Positions 42,556 to 51,753 of a DNA stretch of 64,000 nucleotides are shown piece by piece. The notes below the pieces were generated by a model. It saw only the letters and a program-made list of their open reading frames with translations. It ran no database searches and was not told the origin of the DNA. Origin of the DNA: Ruminococcus sp. AF31-8BH (lineage in GTDB: Bacteria; Bacillota; Clostridia; Lachnospirales; Lachnospiraceae); assembly GCF_003460605.1 (NCBI RefSeq), contig NZ_QTVN01000004.1:62001-126000 (forward strand). The letters are read 5' to 3'. The translations under genes and the position numbers were made by a program. Numbering within the stretch: position 1 is the stretch's first letter; the number at the start of each line of letters is the position of its first letter.

Positions 42556-42758
42556 AAATACCCTCTCCCATTTCTATTGGATTGATTTTAAAAGTTATTA
42601 GACAGTAGTTGGTTTTCTTTGTATAATAGGGATTATAATTGTATGGGAAAGGAATTGCTACCATCGAAAAACGACTTTGGTTGGAAATCCAACTTTTTCA
42701 AAAAAGTGTTGGATAATTATATTGCTAAAGCGGACGCCAGGAGGAGCAGGAAAAGTGT

Positions 42759-43307
42759 ATGGATATTAGGGTTGAAAAGACAAGACAGAGTATTATTAAT
42801 GCGTTTATTGAATTGAGATCGCATAGGGAGCTAGAGAGGATTACGATTAAGGAGTTGTGTGAGAAGGCGCGGATCAATAAGTCTACGTTTTATTCTCATT
42901 ATCAGGATATTTATCATCTTTCGGATACGCTGGAGACGGAGGTGGTGGTTTCTATTATGGAGAATTTGAGCCATCCGGAGAAGGTACTGGAGGATACGGC
43001 GGATTTTTCGCGAGAGCTGTTTATGGGGTTTCTGGCGAAGGATGCGCTGATTGGGATTTTGTTTTCGGGGAGCAGGAGTAAGTGTCTGGTACAGAAGATT
43101 GAGATTGCTTTGAAGGAATTGGTGTTTGGGGCTTATCCACAGTATCGGGAGAACCGGGATATTAATATTATGCTGACGTATATCTTGTATGGATGCTATT
43201 ATGCGTTTTATGAAAACCGAAAATATGGGGATGTTCCGGTGCTTTCCAGTATTACAGAGCTGACGGGGGAAACGGCTGCGGCGGCACTGAAAATGGTTAA
43301 TAAATAG
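42759..43307 (+). CDS. TetR-family transcriptional regulator
   Basis: This regulator (182 residues) has the TetR N-terminal helix-turn-helix: IRVEKTRQSIINAFIELRS, ITIKELCEKARINKSTFYSH and YQDIYHLSDTLE. The C-terminal ligand domain (about 70-180) is of the type seen in many Clostridia and is not informative. The gene ends 13 bases before recQ on the same strand, so the two may be cotranscribed. The divergent upstream neighbour is glgB; the intervening 200 bases have no convincing operator. Confidence 0.92.
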   Translation: MDIRVEKTRQSIINAFIELRSHRELERITIKELCEKARINKSTFYSHYQDIYHLSDTLETEVVVSIMENLSHPEKVLEDTADFSRELFMGFLAKDALIGILFSGSRSKCLVQKIEIALKELVFGAYPQYRENRDINIMLTYILYGCYYAFYENRKYGDVPVLSSITELTGETAAAALKMVNK

Positions 43308-43320
43308 AGAAAGGACAATT

Positions 43321-45267
43321 ATGACATTGAATACAACAGGTTCCAATCTGCAGATGGGAAGTTCAACGATCACTCCTTTGCAGATTTTAAAAACTTATTT
43401 CGGATATGACTCCTTCCGTGAGGGGCAGGAGGAAATTATAGATACGATTCTGGACGGCAGGGATGCGCTGGCGATTATGCCTACAGGGGCTGGGAAATCC
43501 CTTTGTTATCAGGTTCCAGCGCTGCTTTTGCCGGGGATTACGCTGGTGGTTTCGCCGCTGATTTCGCTTATGCAGGACCAGGTGAAATCCTTAAATGAAG
43601 CGGGAATCCATGCGGCATATATCAATTCTTCCCTTACAGAAGGACAGATCAGCAAGGCACTTTCTTTCGCCGCAAGAGGCGTGTACAAGATTATTTATGT
43701 GGCACCTGAGCGGCTGGAAACGGCTTCTTTTCTGGCGTTTGCCCTGCATACTCCCATTTCCATGGTGACAGTAGACGAGGCACACTGTATCTCCCAGTGG
43801 GGACAGGATTTCCGTCCCAGCTACCTGAAAATCGTAGATTTCGTGAGGCAGCTGCCTGGACATCCGATCCTCAGTGCTTTCACCGCAACCGCCACAGAAG
43901 TGGTCAAAAACGACATTGCAAGAATTCTGGAACTGAAGAATCCAAACATTGTCATCACTGGCTTTGACCGAAAAAATCTCTACTATCGAGTGGAGCATCT
44001 TACAGGAAAACAGAAAGATACCTTCATTGCAAACTACATAGCCAGTCACGCAAACGAAAGCGGTATCATCTACTGCGCCACCCGCAAAAACGTGGATACT
44101 TTGTATGAACAGCTGCTAAAACAGGGTGTTTCTGTCACCCGTTATCATGCGGGAATGAACACAGAGATCCGCAAGGAAAGCCAGGATGATTTCATCTATG
44201 ACCGCGCCCAAGTTGTGATTGCCACCAACGCGTTTGGAATGGGAATCGACAAGTCCAACGTGCGTTTCGTCATCCATTACAACATGCCCCAGAGCATGGA
44301 AAATTACTACCAGGAAGCTGGACGTGCAGGCCGTGACGGGGAACCTGCAGAGTGCATTCTGCTCTTTTCCCCGCAGGACGTTATGATCAGCAAAATGCTC
44401 CTTGGAAGCAAGGATTTCGAGGGCATGGATTTCGCTGAAATGGAACAGGTGCGCCATCAGGACGCAAAGCGTCTTCAGATTATGGAAGGCTACTGCATGA
44501 CCACCTCCTGTCTGCGCAATTATATCCTGAATTACTTCGGGGAATCCACTGACCAGCCCTGTGACAACTGCGGCAACTGCCATCAGGAATTCGAAGAACT
44601 GGACATGACTCAGGACGCCAAATGGGTAATCGGATGCATTACAGAAATGCGCGGAAGATACGGCCAGGCCCTTGTAATCGGTACCCTGCTTGGCTCCAAG
44701 AGGGCCCGCTTAAGAGAGATTGGCGCCGACTCCTACAACTGTTACGGTCAGCTTCAAAGCCGCACGGAAAATGACCTTAGACTTCTCATCAGCCAGATGA
44801 TCCGCCAGGGTTACATCGTCCAGACAGACGGGGAATACAGTGTCCTCAAAGTCGGAAATATCTCAGAATTACAGCAGAAAAACACCCAGATCCTTGTAAA
44901 AAAATTCAAGGAAAAAGAAAAGATTTCCGCGTCAAAGAAACGCAAAAATCCATACGGAAAGAGCTATTTCGAAGCCGAAAATACTGCCGGCAATTCCAAC
45001 GAAGCCACTAATACTTCCAGCCCAAATGCCGCAAAAAAATCCGCCCTTTTCGAAACCCTACGCCAGCTTCGCCTCCAGATTTCCAAAGAAGAATCCGTCC
45101 CGCCCTACATCGTCTTCACCGACAAAACCCTCATCGACATGTGCGAGAAGCTTCCAGGAACCGAATCCGAAATGCTGGATGTCTCCGGCGTCGGCCAAAA
45201 CAAACTAAAGAAATACGGCCAACGTTTTTTACAAGAAATCTCCTCATTTCTTTCCAACAACAACTAA
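43321..45267 (+). CDS. recQ: ATP-dependent DNA helicase RecQ
   Basis: This is a 3'-5' DNA helicase for recombination and fork repair, 648 residues. Walker A is IMPTGAGKSLCYQV (Lys59), the DEAH box VDEAHCISQWGQDFRPSY, motif III AFTATATEVV, motif V VATNAFGMGIDKSNVRFVIH and motif VI YYQEAGRAGRDGEPAEC. The RecQ zinc site (CLRNYILNYFGE, CDNCGNC), a winged helix (about 420-510) and a C-terminal HRDC-like domain (from about residue 560) follow, joined by a low-complexity Ser/Asn/Ala linker. The terminator at 45289-45325 closes the unit. Confidence 0.96.
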   Translation: MTLNTTGSNLQMGSSTITPLQILKTYFGYDSFREGQEEIIDTILDGRDALAIMPTGAGKSLCYQVPALLLPGITLVVSPLISLMQDQVKSLNEAGIHAAYINSSLTEGQISKALSFAARGVYKIIYVAPERLETASFLAFALHTPISMVTVDEAHCISQWGQDFRPSYLKIVDFVRQLPGHPILSAFTATATEVVKNDIARILELKNPNIVITGFDRKNLYYRVEHLTGKQKDTFIANYIASHANESGIIYCATRKNVDTLYEQLLKQGVSVTRYHAGMNTEIRKESQDDFIYDRAQVVIATNAFGMGIDKSNVRFVIHYNMPQSMENYYQEAGRAGRDGEPAECILLFSPQDVMISKMLLGSKDFEGMDFAEMEQVRHQDAKRLQIMEGYCMTTSCLRNYILNYFGESTDQPCDNCGNCHQEFEELDMTQDAKWVIGCITEMRGRYGQALVIGTLLGSKRARLREIGADSYNCYGQLQSRTENDLRLLISQMIRQGYIVQTDGEYSVLKVGNISELQQKNTQILVKKFKEKEKISASKKRKNPYGKSYFEAENTAGNSNEATNTSSPNAAKKSALFETLRQLRLQISKEESVPPYIVFTDKTLIDMCEKLPGTESEMLDVSGVGQNKLKKYGQRFLQEISSFLSNNN

Positions 45268-45288
45268 TCATTTCCCGCAACTTAAAAG

Positions 45289-45325
45289 AGGTCCCCGTGA
45301 GACTTTTCCAGTCTCACAGCGACCT
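45289..45325. terminator. Terminator between recQ and pflA
   Basis: Two stems stacked: AGGTC/GACCT outside and GTGAGACT/AGTCTCAC inside, then TTCCTTT. It serves converging recQ and pflA. Confidence 0.8.
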
Positions 45326-45353
45326 TCCTTTAAGGAGTTTGCTTCACGTTCTC

Positions 45354-46082
45354 TTATATGGCGTTAAGAATCCGTCTTGCATTATCAATTCTTTCCTGTG
45401 TTGGAGGTTTCACGCCCTCCAGCGGATACGGGATTCCCAGCTTTTCCCACTTAAAAGTACCAAGCGTATGGTACGGAAGAACTTCCACGCGCCGGGCGTT
45501 TCCCAGTGTCTGAATAAAATCCGCAAGCTGGTGCAGATATTCATCCTTGTCACTACCTCCCGGAACCAGTACATGGCGAATCCACACAGGTTTATTCATG
45601 TCCGAAAGCTCACGGGCCATAGCCAGAATATTCTGGTTGGTCTGCCCGGTAAGCTTCACATGCTCCTGCTCATTGATCTGCTTGATATCCAGAAGCACAA
45701 GATCTGTGTATTTCATCAGTTCCAGCCATTTAGAATGCCAGGGTTCCTTTGTAGTATAGGGGTTTCCGCTGGTATCCAGAGTTGTATGGACTCCTGCTTC
45801 CTTTGCCTTGCAAAAAAGCTCTGTAAGAAAATCCATCTGTAAAAGGGGTTCTCCGCCGCTCACCGTGATACCGCCTTTTTCTCCCCAGTAGGATTTAAAG
45901 CGAAGAGCTGTTTGCAGAAGCTGATCCGTGGTGTATTCTTTCCCTTCTGTCATATTCCAAGTATCCGGGTTATGGCAGAACTGGCAGCGCATAGCGCAGC
46001 CGGAAAGAAAAATTACATATCTCACTCCGGGTCCGTCTACAGACCCGAAGCTTTCCAGAGAATGAACATAGCCTTTTAACAT
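45354..46082 (-). CDS. pflA: Pyruvate formate-lyase activating enzyme
   Basis: This radical-SAM enzyme installs the glycyl radical on PflB. The 242-residue protein has the 4Fe-4S cluster motif SGCAMRCQFCHNPD (Cys29, Cys33, Cys36), the glycine-rich SAM region GGITVSGGEPLLQ and TTLDTSGNPYTTKEP, all in the normal family order, and normal length. It starts 18 bases after the pflB stop on the same strand, the usual pflB-pflA operon. Confidence 0.97.
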   Translation of the reverse strand: MLKGYVHSLESFGSVDGPGVRYVIFLSGCAMRCQFCHNPDTWNMTEGKEYTTDQLLQTALRFKSYWGEKGGITVSGGEPLLQMDFLTELFCKAKEAGVHTTLDTSGNPYTTKEPWHSKWLELMKYTDLVLLDIKQINEQEHVKLTGQTNQNILAMARELSDMNKPVWIRHVLVPGGSDKDEYLHQLADFIQTLGNARRVEVLPYHTLGTFKWEKLGIPYPLEGVKPPTQERIDNARRILNAI

Positions 46083-46100
46083 GTTGTTTTCCTTTATTAA

Positions 46101-48356
46101 TTACATTCTGTCATGGCAGGTTCTGGAAATAACATCCAGCTGCTGCTCTCTTGTCAGATCGATAAATTTAACAGCATAACCGGAAACACGGATAGTGAAG
46201 TTTGCATACTCCTCTTTTTCCGGATGCTCCATAGCATCAATCAGTTTCTCTTTTCCAAATACATTTACATTCAGATGATGTGCACCCTGGTTGAAGTATC
46301 CATCAAGTACGTGAACAAGGTTATCTGTACGCTCCTCATCACTGTGTCCAAGTGCATCCGGATTGATTGTCTGAGTATTGGAAATTCCATCCAGCGCATC
46401 CTCATAGTCAAGTTTTGCAACAGAGTTCAGGGAAGCAAGAAGTCCGTTCTGCTCTGCGCCGTAGGATGGGTTAGCACCTGGTGCAAGCGGCTCTCCGGCT
46501 TTTCTTCCATCCGGAAGAGCACCTGTAGCCTTACCATAAACTACGTTGGAAGTAATGGTAAGAATAGATGTGGTTGGCTTGGAATCACGATAAGTATGAA
46601 TATGTTTCAGCTTCTCCATGAATGTAGAAAGCAGTTCTTTCGCAATGCTGTCAGCTCTGTCGTCATCATTACCATAACGTGGGAAGTCACCCTCAACCTG
46701 GAAGTCTGTAGTAATTCCGTCTTCATCACGAATTGCTCTTACTTTTGCATATTTAATAGCAGACAGGGAGTCTACTACATGAGAGAATCCGGCGATACCG
46801 GTTGCGAAAGAACGGTCAACCTTTGTATCAATCAGAGCCATCTCAGCTGCTTCATAGTAATATTTGTCATGCATGTAGTGGATCATGTTCAGAGTTCCTA
46901 CATACAGATGAGCCAGCCAATCCATCATCTGGTCATATTTCTGCATAACCTCATCATAATCAAGGTACTCGGAAGTAATCGGCTTGTACTCCGGTCCTAC
47001 CTGCATTTTCAGCTTCTCATCCACACCGCCGTTGATTGCGTAAAGAAGGCATTTTGCAAGGTTTGCACGAGCTCCGAAGAACTGCATTTCCTTACCAGTC
47101 TCTGTAGCAGATACACAGCAGCAGATTGAATAGTCATCGCCCCAAACCGGACGCATAACATCATCGTTCTCATACTGTACGGAACTTGTTTTAACAGAAA
47201 TATTAGCAGCATATTTCTTGAAGTTCTCCGGCAGCCTGGAAGAATAAAGAACCGTCAGGTTTGGCTCCGGAGCCGGTCCCATGTCCTCAAGAGTATGCAA
47301 GAAACGATAGTCATTCTTGGTGATCATATGGCGTCCGTCAACACCGATACCACCAACCTCAAGAGTAGCCCATACCGGGTCTCCGGAGAACAGCTGGTTG
47401 TAGGACTCGATTCTTGCGAATTTAACCATACGGAATTTCATTACCATGTGGTCAACAAGCTCCTGAGCTTCCTTCTCAGTGATAACACCGTTCTTAAGGT
47501 CTCTTTCAATATAGATATCAAGGAATGTGGAGATACGTCCAACACTCATCGCAGCACCATTCTGTGTCTTGATTGCTGCAAGATATCCAAAGTACAGCCA
47601 CTGGAATGCTTCATGTGCATTTTTTGCTGGCTGTGAAATATCATAGCCATAAATTTCAGCCATTGCTTTCATTCCCTTAAGGGCACGGATCTGATCTGCA
47701 ATTTCCTCACGAAGCTGGAAATCATAGCGTCTCATACCCTGGCGGTCGCATGCTGCAAAGTCTTTCTCCTTGCCTTCGATCAGAGCATCAATACCATACA
47801 GAGCCACACGTCTGTAATCACCTACAATACGTCCACGTCCATAGGTATCCGGAAGTCCGGTAAGGATATGGCTGTGACGTGCTTTTTTCATCTCTGGTGT
47901 ATAGATATCAAAAACACCCTGGTTATGTGTTTTGAATTCATATTTTGTAAACATATCATGAATCTGCGGATCTACTTTATAGCCATACATCTCGCATGCT
48001 TTCTCTGCCATCTTAATTCCACCGTATGGCATAAATGCACGCTTCAGAGGCTTATCTGTCTGAAGTCCTACTACTTTCTCAAGATCCTTCAGATCTTCGT
48101 CAATGTATCCAGGTCCATATGCAGTCAGGCCTGTAACAACCTTAGTTTCCATGTCGAGCACACCATTATTGGCACGCTCTGCTTTCTGCAGCTCCTGCAG
48201 CTTTCCCCACAGCTTGTCTGTAGCCTCGGTCGGGCCTTCCAGGAAGGAATCATCTCCGTCATAAGGGGTATAATTGTGACGGATAAAATCACGAACGTTG
48301 ATCTGTTCTTTCCAACGGCTTCCGCTGAAGCCTTCCCACTGTGCAAAATCTTTCAT
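46101..48356 (-). CDS. pflB: Formate C-acetyltransferase (pyruvate formate-lyase)
   Basis: This glycyl-radical enzyme converts pyruvate and CoA to acetyl-CoA and formate, central to anaerobic fermentation. At 751 residues it is normal in length. The active-site cysteines lie in [20 protein letters not shown]; Cys413-Cys414 correspond to the catalytic pair, and Cys412 replaces the usual Ala. The radical glycine is Gly726 in [20 protein letters not shown], 25 residues before the end. A very good promoter lies upstream. Assignment is firm. Confidence 0.98.
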   Translation of the reverse strand: MKDFAQWEGFSGSRWKEQINVRDFIRHNYTPYDGDDSFLEGPTEATDKLWGKLQELQKAERANNGVLDMETKVVTGLTAYGPGYIDEDLKDLEKVVGLQTDKPLKRAFMPYGGIKMAEKACEMYGYKVDPQIHDMFTKYEFKTHNQGVFDIYTPEMKKARHSHILTGLPDTYGRGRIVGDYRRVALYGIDALIEGKEKDFAACDRQGMRRYDFQLREEIADQIRALKGMKAMAEIYGYDISQPAKNAHEAFQWLYFGYLAAIKTQNGAAMSVGRISTFLDIYIERDLKNGVITEKEAQELVDHMVMKFRMVKFARIESYNQLFSGDPVWATLEVGGIGVDGRHMITKNDYRFLHTLEDMGPAPEPNLTVLYSSRLPENFKKYAANISVKTSSVQYENDDVMRPVWGDDYSICCCVSATETGKEMQFFGARANLAKCLLYAINGGVDEKLKMQVGPEYKPITSEYLDYDEVMQKYDQMMDWLAHLYVGTLNMIHYMHDKYYYEAAEMALIDTKVDRSFATGIAGFSHVVDSLSAIKYAKVRAIRDEDGITTDFQVEGDFPRYGNDDDRADSIAKELLSTFMEKLKHIHTYRDSKPTTSILTITSNVVYGKATGALPDGRKAGEPLAPGANPSYGAEQNGLLASLNSVAKLDYEDALDGISNTQTINPDALGHSDEERTDNLVHVLDGYFNQGAHHLNVNVFGKEKLIDAMEHPEKEEYANFTIRVSGYAVKFIDLTREQQLDVISRTCHDRM

Positions 48357-48428
48357 TCTTGTACCTCTTTCTTTCTATTTTGTAGTTCTCCGCGTATATT
48401 GAAGAATTGTTATTGGTTTAACGATTGT

Positions 48429-48457
48429 AGTATACGGTATTGTTTTTTCCCCGTCAA
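48429..48457 (-). promoter_or_regulatory. Promoter of pflB-pflA
   Basis: Minus strand: TTGACG (48452-48457), a 17-base spacer and TATACT (48429-48434), about 73 bases before the pflB start. Confidence 0.85.
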
Positions 48458-48639
48458 TCGGTTTGGAACATGCTTTTAATAAAATACAATTTGAATGTAA
48501 AAATATGGAATTTGCAGGACATGAGTCCTATATTTCAGACTTTCCAAATGCCCCGCATGCGCTCTCTTTCCATATGATTCCAATGGATTCTGATAAATAT
48601 TCTCAGCAATACCTTTGATAATTTTTATCAACATAATCC

Positions 48640-48697
48640 AAGGGGCAAAAGTCCTTTGCCCCTTACATCAATGCCTTTTATTTGGGACAAAAGTCCC
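48640..48697. promoter_or_regulatory. Two related dyads upstream of the LysR remnant
   Basis: A perfect 10-bp dyad AAGGGGCAAA/TTTGCCCCTT with AGTCC between (48640-48664) is followed by GGGACAAAAGTCCC (48684-48697). Both contain CAAAAGTCC. They could be operators or hairpins; T residues follow the second one. The region from 48480 to 48639 holds nothing else I recognise. Confidence 0.45.
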
Positions 48698-48733
48698 TTT
48701 TATATAGTTCCTTTAAAATTGAAAGAATAATTG

Positions 48734-49419
48734 ATGGAATTGAATATGAATTTGCTACATTTACGATATTTTGCAAAATTGGCACAAACGCTGCACTATA
48801 CACGGGCGGCAGAACATCTTTGCATTGCACAGCCAAGCCTCAGTCACGCCATTTCACAGATGGAAGCTGAGCTTGGAGTTCCCCTTTTTGAGAAGGTGGG
48901 AAAAAGCATTGTGCTTACCCATTATGGGGAACAATTTCTGGCCTGTGCACAGCAGACTCTTATGACACTGGACAATGGAGTGGACGCCCTTCAGCGTGTG
49001 GGACGAGGAGAAGGACTGATTCGTCTGGGGCTTCTCTGTACCCTGGGAGAAGACTTTGTTCCCGGGCTTGCAGAACGATTTCTGAAGCAGTATCCTGAGA
49101 AAATATCCGTTTTACATTCAATACAGGCATCACCGGACAGCTGCTTGACGGGCTTTGCGCAAGGCGTTTTGACCTTGTTTTCGCCTCTCTGGCGCAGTTT
49201 CACACCATTGACCTTGCCCAGACCATTCCTTATCCACAGGTTTATTTTGCCAAAGGCTCCGGTCTTCGTTCTGTAGTTGACGGCCTGTTGCGCCAGATCG
49301 GCCAGGAGCCCCAGATTGCCTACGAGACGGAGGAGGACAGCGTAATTGCCGGACTTGTGGCCCATGGATTTGGGATTGCAGTGGTTCCCTACATGGAAAT
49401 GCTTCTCCGATTACTTTGA
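48734..49419 (+). pseudogene. LysR-family regulator, broken
   Basis: The N-terminal winged helix is complete (NLLHLRYFAKLAQTLHYTRA, IAQPSLSHAISQMEAELGVP). Near 49105 the frame shifts: the first frame goes on to nonsense and stops at 49276. The family sequence continues in another frame as FTFNTGITGQLLDGLCARRF and later GSGLRSVVDGLLRQIG, then GFGIAVVPYMEMLL. About 25-30 residues are also missing between DLVFAS and IDLAQTIPYPQVYFAK, and the C-terminus is cut at 49419, seven bases before the end of the P-type ATPase gene on the other strand. It is a pseudogene with at least three lesions. Confidence 0.85.
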
Positions 49420-49425
49420 TTGTCA

Positions 49426-51240
49426 TTATTTTTTCCTCCATTTTAATAAGAATGCTGAATTTGTGATTACCAATACGGAACCTGCGTTGTGGACGAGGGC
49501 ACCTACGATGGGGTTCAGGATTCCGGTGATGGCAAGGACGATTGCAATAAAGTTCAAGGTCATAGAAAAGGTCATGTTCAGTTTGATGGTAGTCATCATG
49601 CGCTTGGAAAGAGCAATGAGATGGGGAAGCTCTTTTACTTCATCGTCTACAAGGGCAATGTCGGCTGCGTCTACTGCGATGTCGCTTCCCACGCCGCCCA
49701 TGGCAATTCCCACTTCTGCACGCTTCAGAGCCGGGGCGTCGTTGATTCCGTCGCCGATCATACAGACCATTTTGTTTTCCTGCTGATAACCATCAATGTA
49801 TTTCAACTTGTCTTCCGGGAGACAGTTGGCACGGACTTCCTTAATATGAAGCTGGGATGCGATGGTCTTCGCCGCATTTTCATGGTCTCCGGTTAAAAGG
49901 ACCGACTGAACGCCAAGGCTGTTCAGGGAGTCAATCATGCCGGTGCTTTCCTCACGAAGAGTATCGGAAAGAGCGATGAAACCAGCATACTGACCGTCAA
50001 TTGCCACATAAGTAACGGTACAGCCGCGCTCTATGTACTGCTTCGGATTAGCCTTACTCTGAATTTTTTGAGTACTATAAAAACTTGCATCTGTTAATTC
50101 TTTGCTTTCTCCTGTTTTATCCTCAGTGTCTGCACACTTTTCGGCAATGGTCTTTATTTCCACGCCATGTTCCTTCAAAAGCTTCGGATTTCCCGCCAGA
50201 ACCTGTTTTCCTTCTGACACTGCACAGACTCCCTGTCCCGGAATCATCTGGAAATCCTCTGCACCGGAAAGTATGATGCCTTCCTTCTTACAGCAGCTTA
50301 CAATTGCTTTTCCAAGGGGATGCTCGGAAAGCTGCTCGGCACAGGCTGCAAGTCTGTAAATATCATCATTGTTATAATTTTCGCTGTTGCTGACAGCTGC
50401 AACCACCTTCGGTGTACCATATGTTAAAGTTCCGGTTTTATTAAACGCAATCACGTTTACCCTTGCAAGCCGTTCCAGGGCATCTCCCTCACGTACCAGG
50501 AAGCCATGCTTGGTGGCATTTCCGATAGCCGCCATAATAGCGGTTGGGGTAGCCAGCACAAGGGCGCAGGGACAAAATACAACCAGAATAGTAACCGCAC
50601 GGATAATCTCTCCAGAAATCAGCCAGGTAAGAGCTGCCGCAGTTAACGCGATCACCACGATCCAGGTAGCCCAGCGGTCTGCGATCCCTACAATCTTAGC
50701 TTTCCCAGCGTCTGCGGATTGGACCAGACGGATCATTCGCTGGATGGAGCTGTCCTCCCCAACCTTGGAAGCCTTCATCTCAAAGGCCCCAAACTGGTTG
50801 ACCGTTCCGCTGGATACCTCGTCTCCCACTGTCTTATCAACTGGAAGGGACTCCCCTGTCATAACCGCCTGGTTGACGGAAGTCTGTCCTGAAATAATGA
50901 TTCCGTCTACCGGAACCCCTTCCCCAGGAAGTACCCGAAGGATATCACCAACCTGTACCTTTTCCGCAGGGATAACAGATTCTTTTCCATCTTTTATTAC
51001 CCTGGCGGTCTGTGGTGTTAAATGAACCAACTTTTCGATTCCGGCTCTGGCTCTGGCTACAGTAAGCTCTTCCAGAAGTCCGCACAGCACAATGGCAATC
51101 CAGGACATGTCAAAGGGGAACGGGGAAATTCCCAGCAGACTTAACACAATGGCGCTTCCAGAGATCACCAGCAGGGTGATGTCTTTCTTCGTGCCGCCGA
51201 TTTCAAGTAACTCTTCTAACTTTCCCATTAGATTTTTCAT
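49426..51240 (-). CDS. Heavy-metal P-type ATPase with altered catalytic site, probably inactive
   Basis: This is a P1B-type metal-transporting ATPase of 604 residues. Most motifs are intact: TGES as VMTGESLPVDK, the CPC metal site VFCPCALVLATPTA, HPLGKAI, and MIGDGINDAPALKRAEVG. Two key defects stand out. The phosphorylation motif reads FNKTGTLT, with Asn267 (codon AAT) in place of the aspartate that all active pumps need. The N-terminal membrane part joins AIVLCG directly to LLEELTV at residue 54/55, where homologues have about 60 further residues with two membrane helices. It lies in a unit with CsoR and CsoR-type operators, so its substrate was probably copper or a similar metal. It is likely a decayed gene that keeps its frame. 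Confidence 0.88.
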   Translation of the reverse strand: MKNLMGKLEELLEIGGTKKDITLLVISGSAIVLSLLGISPFPFDMSWIAIVLCGLLEELTVARARAGIEKLVHLTPQTARVIKDGKESVIPAEKVQVGDILRVLPGEGVPVDGIIISGQTSVNQAVMTGESLPVDKTVGDEVSSGTVNQFGAFEMKASKVGEDSSIQRMIRLVQSADAGKAKIVGIADRWATWIVVIALTAAALTWLISGEIIRAVTILVVFCPCALVLATPTAIMAAIGNATKHGFLVREGDALERLARVNVIAFNKTGTLTYGTPKVVAAVSNSENYNNDDIYRLAACAEQLSEHPLGKAIVSCCKKEGIILSGAEDFQMIPGQGVCAVSEGKQVLAGNPKLLKEHGVEIKTIAEKCADTEDKTGESKELTDASFYSTQKIQSKANPKQYIERGCTVTYVAIDGQYAGFIALSDTLREESTGMIDSLNSLGVQSVLLTGDHENAAKTIASQLHIKEVRANCLPEDKLKYIDGYQQENKMVCMIGDGINDAPALKRAEVGIAMGGVGSDIAVDAADIALVDDEVKELPHLIALSKRMMTTIKLNMTFSMTLNFIAIVLAITGILNPIVGALVHNAGSVLVITNSAFLLKWRKK

Positions 51241-51255
51241 GTTATGCCTCTTTTC

Positions 51256-51307
51256 TATACCTTATGAGGTATATGTTCATTATACCTATAGGGGTATATG
51301 TTATCAA
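51256..51307 (-). promoter_or_regulatory. Promoter with two CsoR-like operators
   Basis: Minus-strand promoter: TTGATA (51302-51307), a 17-base spacer and TATAAT (51279-51284). Two dyads of the same form, TATACC-N6-GGTATA, lie at 51281-51298 (in the spacer and -10) and 51256-51273 (just downstream), with centres 25 bases apart. This placement would block transcription, as CsoR-type repressors do. Confidence 0.75.
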
Positions 51308-51345
51308 GAAGGGTAAATGATAAGAATTCTCAAAACAGACGCAAA

Positions 51346-51424
51346 ACAGGCCGCATATCACCCGCAAACCATTTCCGACTCTGACAATAAGTCGGAAATG
51401 GTTTGCGTAATGATATGCGGCCTG
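51346..51424. terminator. Very long hairpin between csoR and the P-type ATPase gene
   Basis: The arms pair GCCGCATATCA, then CGCAAACCATTTCCGACT, with their complements across a 9-base loop, about 33 paired bases with one small bulge. TGTTTTG follows on the minus strand. It is probably the csoR terminator, but far longer than usual. Confidence 0.65.
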
Positions 51425-51477
51425 CTCTGTTGTGCATTGACACATATAAATCTATCACTCAAGAACCGTAACGGAGA

Positions 51478-51753
51478 TCATCCCATATTGGAAAATCGTT
51501 CCACTGCTTTGGTAAAGCTCTCGATGGTTTTATCTGCGTCGCCATGCTCAATTCCATCACGAACGCAGTGTTTGATGTGGCCTTCCAGCACTACCTTGCC
51601 GCAGCCGTGAAGCGCGGATTTTGCAGCGTTGATCTGGGACAGAACATCCTCACAGGGAACATCCTCGTCGATCATCCGGTCAATGGCCTGCACCTGACCA
51701 ATTATTTTTTTTAACCTGCGGTGCAGGTTCTCAGAATCCATACATTGTTTCAT
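51478..51753 (-). CDS. csoR: CsoR/FrmR-family metal-sensing repressor
   Basis: This is a 91-residue all-helical repressor. The copper-binding triad of CsoR is present as Cys34 (DVPCEDV), His59 and Cys63 (GHIKHCV), in the spacing of known Cu(I) sensors. MDSENLHRRLKKIIGQVQAI and RMIDEDVPCEDVL are classic family sequence. Its ATG overlaps the end of the broken upstream gene by four bases, a by-product of that gene's truncation rather than designed coupling. It very likely acts at the dyads at 51256-51298. Confidence 0.95.
   Translation of the reverse strand: MKQCMDSENLHRRLKKIIGQVQAIDRMIDEDVPCEDVLSQINAAKSALHGCGKVVLEGHIKHCVRDGIEHGDADKTIESFTKAVERFSNMG

Noticed and set aside
47113..47126. Three consecutive cysteines in the PflB active site as an anomaly
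   Set aside because: The catalytic pair Cys413-Cys414 is present and the extra Cys replaces a non-catalytic Ala; it is a mild variation.
46113..47129. Long open frame (338 codons) antisense to pflB
   Set aside because: It lies wholly inside pflB on the opposite strand, has no ribosome site and a composition typical of an antisense shadow of a highly expressed gene.
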